This document shows, piece by piece, positions 58,115 through 64,000 of a DNA stretch of 64,000 nucleotides. Location of the stretch: assembly GCA_958496175.1 (NCBI GenBank), contig OY292275.1, forward strand, positions 58,791,701 to 58,855,700. Reading direction: 5' to 3'. Each line of letters begins with the position of its first letter. Positions within the stretch are counted from its first letter, which is position 1. This DNA is from Sisyra terminalis (lineage: Eukaryota > Arthropoda > Insecta > Neuroptera > Sisyridae). The position numbers were made by a program, and so were the translations under genes. Under the pieces are notes generated by a model. The model ran no database searches. It worked only from the letters and a program-made list of their open reading frames with translations, and had not been told where the DNA came from.

Positions 58115-58520
58115 ACACGATCAAGAGTGTTTGGCAAGGGAAAAACAAGTGACAATCGGTTGGTGTCAAGTCCAATCTATAAGATGAAATGATAAAAAAT
58201 GTTTAACCAATATCCTGCAACTTCTGCTAGGTCATTAAAGTTGTGGGAAGATTGAAGTTGTCCTGATGGAACAAACCTACCTTAATTGCTCATTTCGAAT
58301 CTCTGCTGGTCTATTATTGTTTACAATTGATCAAGTTTTGGACAATCTGAAATAAGCTTTTCACTATTGGACTCCAACAATTCCAGGTTTATGATGCACA
58401 TAGTAAAATTTTCCATTCCATTTATTCTTGTTTGGATAACATTTGGGCCATTTTACCATTTTATTCATACTTTTGTATGAATCTATTTATCGTCACTTGT
58501 TACCATTGTCCTTAGAAAAA
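58115..58520 (-). pseudogene. Second mariner transposase relic, D,D34D type
   Basis: Minus strand, starting near 58,340: KLDQL, a stop, then TIIDQQRFEMSN (family region between the WWDWKG and HQDN blocks). Then, in another frame, HQDN with D at 58,262, LMT, a stop where the family has R, QKLQDIG, and after exactly 34 codons from the first D the second D at 58,157 within LDLTPTDCHLF. Stops interrupt it but the D-34-D spacing is intact without a frameshift. The block closest to the 5' end (WNGKFYYVHH-like) is more decayed. Same subfamily signature (TPTDCHLF) as the relic at 48,800. Confidence 0.85.
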
Positions 58521-58559
58521 GTTCCTTTTTGGTACTTTAAGTCAATGGACCACAAATTA

Positions 58560-58930
58560 AAATTTGGCCTAAAGGTTAACTCTTAAAAAAGTTACTTAAA
58601 AGCAAGCTTTTTCTTGGAGTGTATCTTATGTTAACGATTTAAAATTGTTCCGTGGTTCAATTCTAGCTTACAATTAATCAAATTTTGGACTATATAAGTA
58701 TGAAATTGAAATAAGCTTTTGAATATTGAGCATTAATCAATGGTGGAATATATTCTTTTAGTTTCAATTATACACATAGTAAAATCTTCATTTTTAGCCA
58801 TCATTTTGACCATTTATCCAATAGACAACTATTAATATTTCGATTGGTATTTTTGTTCGAAATCTATTTGTTGTAACTTGTTACCACTTTTTTTTAGAAA
58901 AAGCCCAGCTTTAATATTTTTACGACAATC
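58560..58930 (-). pseudogene. Tandem, more decayed copy of the mariner fragment
   Basis: ACAATTAATCAAATTTTGGAC, GAAATAAGCTTTTGAATATT, ACACATAGTAAAAT and GTTACCACTTTTTTTTAGAAAAAG-type blocks repeat those at 58,321-58,525 in the same order, spaced by about 390 bp. Coding meaning survives only as traces (PKFD-like). The duplication is of the dead transposase sequence. Confidence 0.65.
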
Positions 58931-61685
58931 ACATGAAAATATGGTGTAATACATCAACGCTTAAGTTTGCCAAATACTAAACGTTTTCTTGAAATCAGCG
59001 TAAAATAAACAATTCAAAATTATTTTATCCTCGATTTTCACATCTTTGGCTATACTAGCAATCTAGCGATACTACTCATACACATAGCATTCATCTCTAC
59101 CAATTATTAATAAATCTTCCAGATTGGAATGCATCAATGCTAAAATTACTGAATTACGTTTAATTGGCTGTTATATTATCGTAACCAAACACACTCTTCC
59201 TAATTTCAATTTTATTTTTACCTTTATCGAAGAAAAATTATAAAAATTTATTGAATTTTTTGACTGATCATTCCCATCTTTGACAGCTTTTTTTTAACAA
59301 CTTAATAAATCATTCTTTAAAATATCAGTTAAAATTTATAAGTACAGAATATTTTCATCCGGACAAATATAAATGCAACCCTTTAAATCCAATACAAACT
59401 CAGGTGTGGTGTCATAGAAAAAAATTACCTATCACCTAAAAATTTAACTATAAACTTAGTTATATTTATGCAACTATGCAAATATACCCTTGAAATGAAA
59501 TTAGGGGTGAAAACTTTCCCCAAAAGTATACATCAAAATAAATTAAATTAATCAAATATAATTTATAAACGTTGAAAAATTTAATAAAAATTTTAAATAT
59601 TTTTAGAAAATTTTAATATTGAAGTCATAAGATAGGAAATAAAAATTCAAGTCAGAGAATTTCGTGGCAAAATCGAAGAAATTAAAAAAAAAAATAAGGA
59701 AATGAAGTTACAGATAATAACTAAGATCTTTAGGCTATTTTTGTCCAAAAACAAAACCACCTGCTTATATTCCTTTATAGGTTTGAAAAACTGCTTCAAA
59801 CTTTTATTGCACGGCTTCTTAAAGCTTAAGAAAAGTAAATTCTTTTTTTTTTTAATAAGGGATGACAATTAAAATGTAAAAGTTGTTCATAAAATTCAAT
59901 GAACATCAAAGACCTATCCAATCCGATTTTCTCGCAAAGCTTAGAATATTTCAGGTAAAATTACAGACAATCTACTGAAAATTGACTAAACTCACTTTCA
60001 AAATAAACTACTATAGTTAACTAATATAGAGTACGATATGGATTGTTCATTTGCCAAATCGATTAACTTCAGCCTATACTAAAAGGAAAAAAACGTTTCC
60101 AAATTTCACTGGTGTCATAAAACTTAATATTGAAGAACCATAAAAATATTACTAATTAAAAAATATTAAAATTAATCGCTTAGGCAAATTTGGCATCTAA
60201 ACAAATAACCATATAGAAAAACCTAGAAATTTTTCAGTATATGATATGTTTTAATAGATAGGTACATAAAACTGTGGCTTCAATGGTTAAATTTTTTATT
60301 CTTTATTGTTAAATTTTGTCTATTGGTAAGTGGAAAATCAAGCATCTTGTCAATACAGCTTTGATTGGTCAATTTGATGGCACTATTAGAAAAAAATTGT
60401 ACGTAGAACCGAAAGGGATTTGTTTCTGTTTCAAAATAATTGAAGGAAATTAAATTATTTCTTGGACTAAAATTGGTAAGAAGACAGCACTTAATTCTGA
60501 TTTTTCTTCCACAGAAAGCTCCACATGAAACTTAAGAATTTGTATATGATACGGTGGATCATAGGAATCACCAAATTTTTGGCCACTCAACGTTAATTGC
60601 GGAAGCTCATTTACCTTTTAAATAACTTATGTTTAATTGGTTTTATTTGAAATGTTTTTTTTTTGATTTTTTGAGACTTAAAGTTTTATTTGCGATGAAC
60701 GTAAGCGTTGAGGTAGGCATCACTTATCGTGATCGATATCGAAATGGCAGGTAAAATTTGATTGATCTGTACTAAACTTTTTTTCTTTGCCATTGATTTT
60801 TTTTTTACTGAAAAAATAAATAAACTTTTGTAAAACATAGTAGATAAGTCTTATATTCGTTACAATACAATCCTTTCAAGCAAGTGTTAACATTTTTAGC
60901 CAATGTTTAGAAGACATATTTGGGTAAACTTTGAATTCTTAAATATCAATCTTTGCTATTCAAAATTTCGTGAAACTTTTATGATTTCAAACGATTGTAC
61001 CACCCTGAAATTAGAAAGATAATGTATAAACTTTGAATTTTATTATTCACAACAGAAAAACTTTTTCCGCGATTTTTAAAACAACTTACATAGTAGTATT
61101 TATGAATTTCAAAGGAAAATCTTACCATCTAGTCTAATCCATAACGCTTTTATATGCATTATCAATCACTTAATTATATACAACTTTTTTATGGTGACCT
61201 CTTTGGCTCCAATGCGTAGTTATTCAAAAAAAAATCAATTTTTAGCAGAATAACTTCTGAATAAATTATCGTTTGTCAATCAAATTTTAATTAATTTTTT
61301 CGATACTAAAACCAATTTTCAAGATTCACACTTAGATTAAGGTGCCAAATACAAATGCAAATAACTCCATCCATATCTTAAACTCTGGTCGTTAAAAATT
61401 TGCTTATCTTTTCAAAACCCAATATCTCATCATTTTATTTAATTTTTTTCTTCAACTTTATGTAGTCATAGGAAATGTTTTCTAAAACTTAATTACACAT
61501 TTGAAATATACTTAAATGTATTGAGGAGACGACAAAAAAAAATGAGGCAACTCCAACATAAATCTCTATTTCTAATGGCAAAACTAGACTCAATTCTTGC
61601 ATGAAGGCTAACCAGCTTGCTAACTTAGCAAATTACTTATTTTCTTATACACAAAGTTTATTGGATATGCAAATAAAATGCCAGC
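58931..61685. other. A/T-rich DNA with minor signals
   Basis: A lone terminal sequence of the MITE family (ACTCACTTTCAAAATAAAC) lies near 59,990-60,008. An acceptor-like GATTTTTCTTCCACAG ends near 60,513 without a convincing exon. Open frames are A/T-codon chance frames. Nothing else. Confidence 0.35.
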
Positions 61686-61689
61686 GGCG

Positions 61690-62640
61690 GTGACTTTATG
61701 CCATTATTTTACAGTTACATATTTCCGTGGCTCAACAACGTATTGTTTTATCATATTTTACTAGCAAACAATATAAATATTTTTAAAATAAATATTACAT
61801 TTCCATTATTTAACAGCCGGGTTTTTTTTTTCTGTCTTTCGTGTTGAATTTCCCCGTTTTGACATTGTTCAAATTGGAAACGATAAAATTGTGTATTAAA
61901 TTTGAATATCAATACGGAAAAGTGTATTATCATATTTCACTTTCTCGTCAAACATTGCCCAACGTTGGTATATAGTGCCTACGTCCATTTTGTTCCTAGT
62001 TGATTTCTAGGTCGAAACGAAAACCGAAACCCATTGCTTCGATTACTAATAAGCGGGAATTAATTAGGTTTCGAATATCTGATGCCAAGTGTCGAAGTTT
62101 CGATTGGAGATTATTCATGAGCGGTCTTCATATTATTATTATTATTAATGTGAATATGTGACCCGAGTTGTATACGATGAGTAGATTGATAGATAATGAA
62201 AATTTGAATAGATCTATCAAGTTATTAATCAAATTACAAATCGATACGTATTGATTGATACCTACACGGTGAAGAACTTCTTTAATCCAAAGAAAAAGAC
62301 CAAGTGCGCTTTCATTCGTTCAGCCACCACTGACAAATGGTTTTTCTTTTCATATTTTTCATCGTGTCACCATCGTTTTTCATGCGGATATTTATTGCCG
62401 AAGACAGCGACCATAAATCATCATTACTGATATATTGATATTGTCTAGGCTACAGAGTTTAAAAATGATTTTTTCTCTATAACTTTCCTGGTAATATCCT
62501 TAGTCTATTGAAACCTCATACCATAATTTTCCTTCCTTTTTACATTTAAATGTTCAAACCTTCCAATTCGTCTGCGTGGCACATTTATATCCAAAATTTT
62601 CAAGCTATTAAAACAAAATTTAAACATACTTTTCCTTATA
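61690..62640. other. G+C-raised unique island
   Basis: Less A/T-biased sequence with GCCAGCGGCGGTGAC, CGAAACGAAAACCGAAACCC and an (ATT)n run near 62,134. No coding frame recognised. Enhancer-like by composition only. Confidence 0.25.
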
Positions 62641-62644
62641 TCTA

Positions 62645-63135
62645 TTAGGGTGGGTCAAAAATATCGATTATTATTTTTTTAACAAGTGACACGGAAAAAT
62701 GGGTTGCTAGACACCTTAAAAAAATTCTCACCAAGTATGAGCTCTTAATTTTAATAGGAAGATCCTCCGCATCACAGTATTGTATTTTTTTCTCAGTCCA
62801 ATAGAAAAAAAAATCATACCTCATCATTTATCGATTGTACAGAAAAATGTTCTGCAAGAATTTTTTAGGAAATTTAATGCTCTACAAAAAAGGTATTCTA
62901 TATTTTTTCCGTAAGCCTCACCATTTGAAAGATATTAAGGATTTAATTTTGATTATTTTAAGACAAATTTCATTTTTGTTTATGAATTTTATAACTCGAC
63001 AATAAATGACTCTTATACAATGCGCAAAACAAATTTTTGTTGGAAATTAACTGCTCTATAAAAATGGTTTCTGATGTTTTGGCGATTAAATTAACCGTTC
63101 AAAAGATATTCATACAAGTCCTATTTTTCCTTTTG
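62645..63135. mobile_element. Divergent relative of the TAGACTG-ended element, one end
   Basis: It begins TATTAGGGTGGGTCAAAAAT and then follows the same block order as the left arm at 49,581: GAGCTCTTAATTTTAATAGG, CGCATCACAG, then GCTCTACAAAAAAGG and AAAAGATATT-like blocks. The sequence differs too much to be the same subfamily, and an inverted right end was not found. Confidence 0.5.
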
Positions 63136-63239
63136 TATGGATATTTTTTAAGTGTTTAATTTTCTTCATACTCCATGGTTAAATGTAGCCATCTTCCTCC
63201 AAGATCATTGTCTCATTTTTCGCTAGCTATACTTGTTAA

Positions 63240-63545
63240 AATAATTAAGTTGAATTTCCAGTTCGGTCCCTTATTGCCCTTTTTTATTTAGTTGTAATTC
63301 CGAGGATATAGATAGTTAAACTTCAACACTGCAACCTGAGGGTTAAATGTCCTTCTTGGATCCCTATTTTATTTAGTTAAGATCATCATCTATTTCCTTG
63401 ATGATCCCAATTCTTCATGTTTCCATTTATTCAGAGTACTGCATTCCTACAGGACATGGGATGCGATTTTATCTTCTGCTTAGAATCTGCATTTCTTATT
63501 CCCTTCTTAAATTTGTTTTCGGTCACCTATTGTCCTTTAACAGTT
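63240..63545 (-). pseudogene. Fragment of the non-LTR element seen at 18.7-20.1 kb
   Basis: GATCCCTATTTTATTTAGTTAAG, the block with TGATGATCCCAATTCTTC, and CATTCCTACAGGACATGGGATG with ATCTGCATTT line up with 18,770-18,960 (GGTCCCTATTTTATCTAGC, CCCAGTTCTTCAGAAC, CATTCCCATGGAATGTG). It corresponds to the very C-terminal, post-RT part and carries no open frame. Confidence 0.65.
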
Positions 63546-64000
63546 CCTGAAAGACAAAATTTAATATGCATAACATAAATTGTGAAAAAAGTAGTAAAAA
63601 CCATATATGATCCACATCTTTAATCATAAGTAATTTCATCCAGCTTAGGAACTTTCTTAGATCTTTTCTTTTTCGCATATTTGATCTTCCGATTCCGCTT
63701 CAATGACCATCAAAAATCGTCACCCAAATTCTTCGAATGTTCAATCAGAAAATTGGTTTATTCCCTCGACAGTATAATCCTCTGGATTTCTTTTTATTTT
63801 TTTTCCATTAAAATTTTCGAAACGGAATTTATATTTGACTTTGATGTATTGTCGATTTCTAGTTCCGGAATGATTAACGGACGTTAATAATGTCAACTTC
63901 AAAAAAATAAAATAATCAAAGGGATGATAAAATGAGGTGCCAATATTGTGATTTCTTAAAAATAGTAGTTTTAAACTGTTTTTTTTTTTGTAAACTAATA
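63546..64000. other. A/T-rich DNA, no gene
   Basis: A plus frame at 63,681-63,887 is open for 68 codons but Phe/Ile/Ser-rich and unrecognised. Nothing supported. Confidence 0.35.

Noticed and set aside
1..64000. CRISPR arrays, rRNA, bacterial operons, integrated viral genes
   Set aside because: No regularly spaced short direct repeats, no ribosomal sequence, no Shine-Dalgarno-led gene strings and no virus-like protein motifs were seen.

Overview
The window is very A+T-rich eukaryotic DNA (roughly 70% or more A+T by eye). It has no complete protein-coding gene, no rRNA, no convincing tRNA gene and no CRISPR. Two decayed D,D34D mariner transposases, Jockey-like non-LTR reverse-transcriptase tails, several hAT-type MITEs and long foldback elements point to an insect, perhaps a beetle. 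The species call is inference only. The best overall reading is gene-poor intergenic sequence or the inside of very large introns.

Layout. 0-7 kb: local tandem duplications, a foldback element of about 0.38 kb plus a half copy, an end fragment of a TAGACTG-ended element, and a minus-strand coding-like island at 1.36-1.64 kb. 8-12 kb: diverged tandem units, a small MITE with a 6-bp target duplication, a possible recursive (ratchet) splice site at 11,294/11,295, and a SINE-like unit ending in a long (AT)n. 12.9-14.8 kb: a G+C-raised island, a 121-bp MITE with a perfect 9-bp target duplication, and a two-unit tandem duplication in which one unit took a 220-bp hAT element. 16.5-25 kb: a promoter-like stretch, a minus-strand RT remnant with a YADD-box relic, a triple 161-bp tandem repeat, and a younger RT tail with poly(A). 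27-36 kb: a second foldback copy inserted into a tandem array, then two putative plus-strand exons (34,147-34,235 and 34,700-34,801) whose frames join across a GT-AG intron. 36-51 kb: palindromes with arms of 0.12-0.55 kb, a satellite-like array ending in an RT fragment cut by a hAT MITE, a segmental duplication carrying a MITE, a 1.3-kb tandem duplication, and a mariner relic. 52-64 kb: more diverged tandem arrays, a G+C-raised island, a hAT-like MITE, a second mariner relic, and further decayed ends.

Two signals stand out. First, a structured motif, CTGAnGA-n-[perfect stem-loop]-GAAA, occurs on both strands in four otherwise unrelated repeats. It resembles a hammerhead-ribozyme core with one extra nucleotide always present. 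Second, plus-strand splice signals (a 3' splice site directly abutting a 5' splice site, with a second donor 39 or 89 nt downstream) occur at two places 23 kb apart, and the second also shows a joined reading frame. That is what a long, recursively spliced plus-strand intron would look like. Between the repeats lie islands of raised G+C with homeodomain-, POU- and ATCGAT-like words, plausible as enhancers, but conservation cannot be judged from one sequence.
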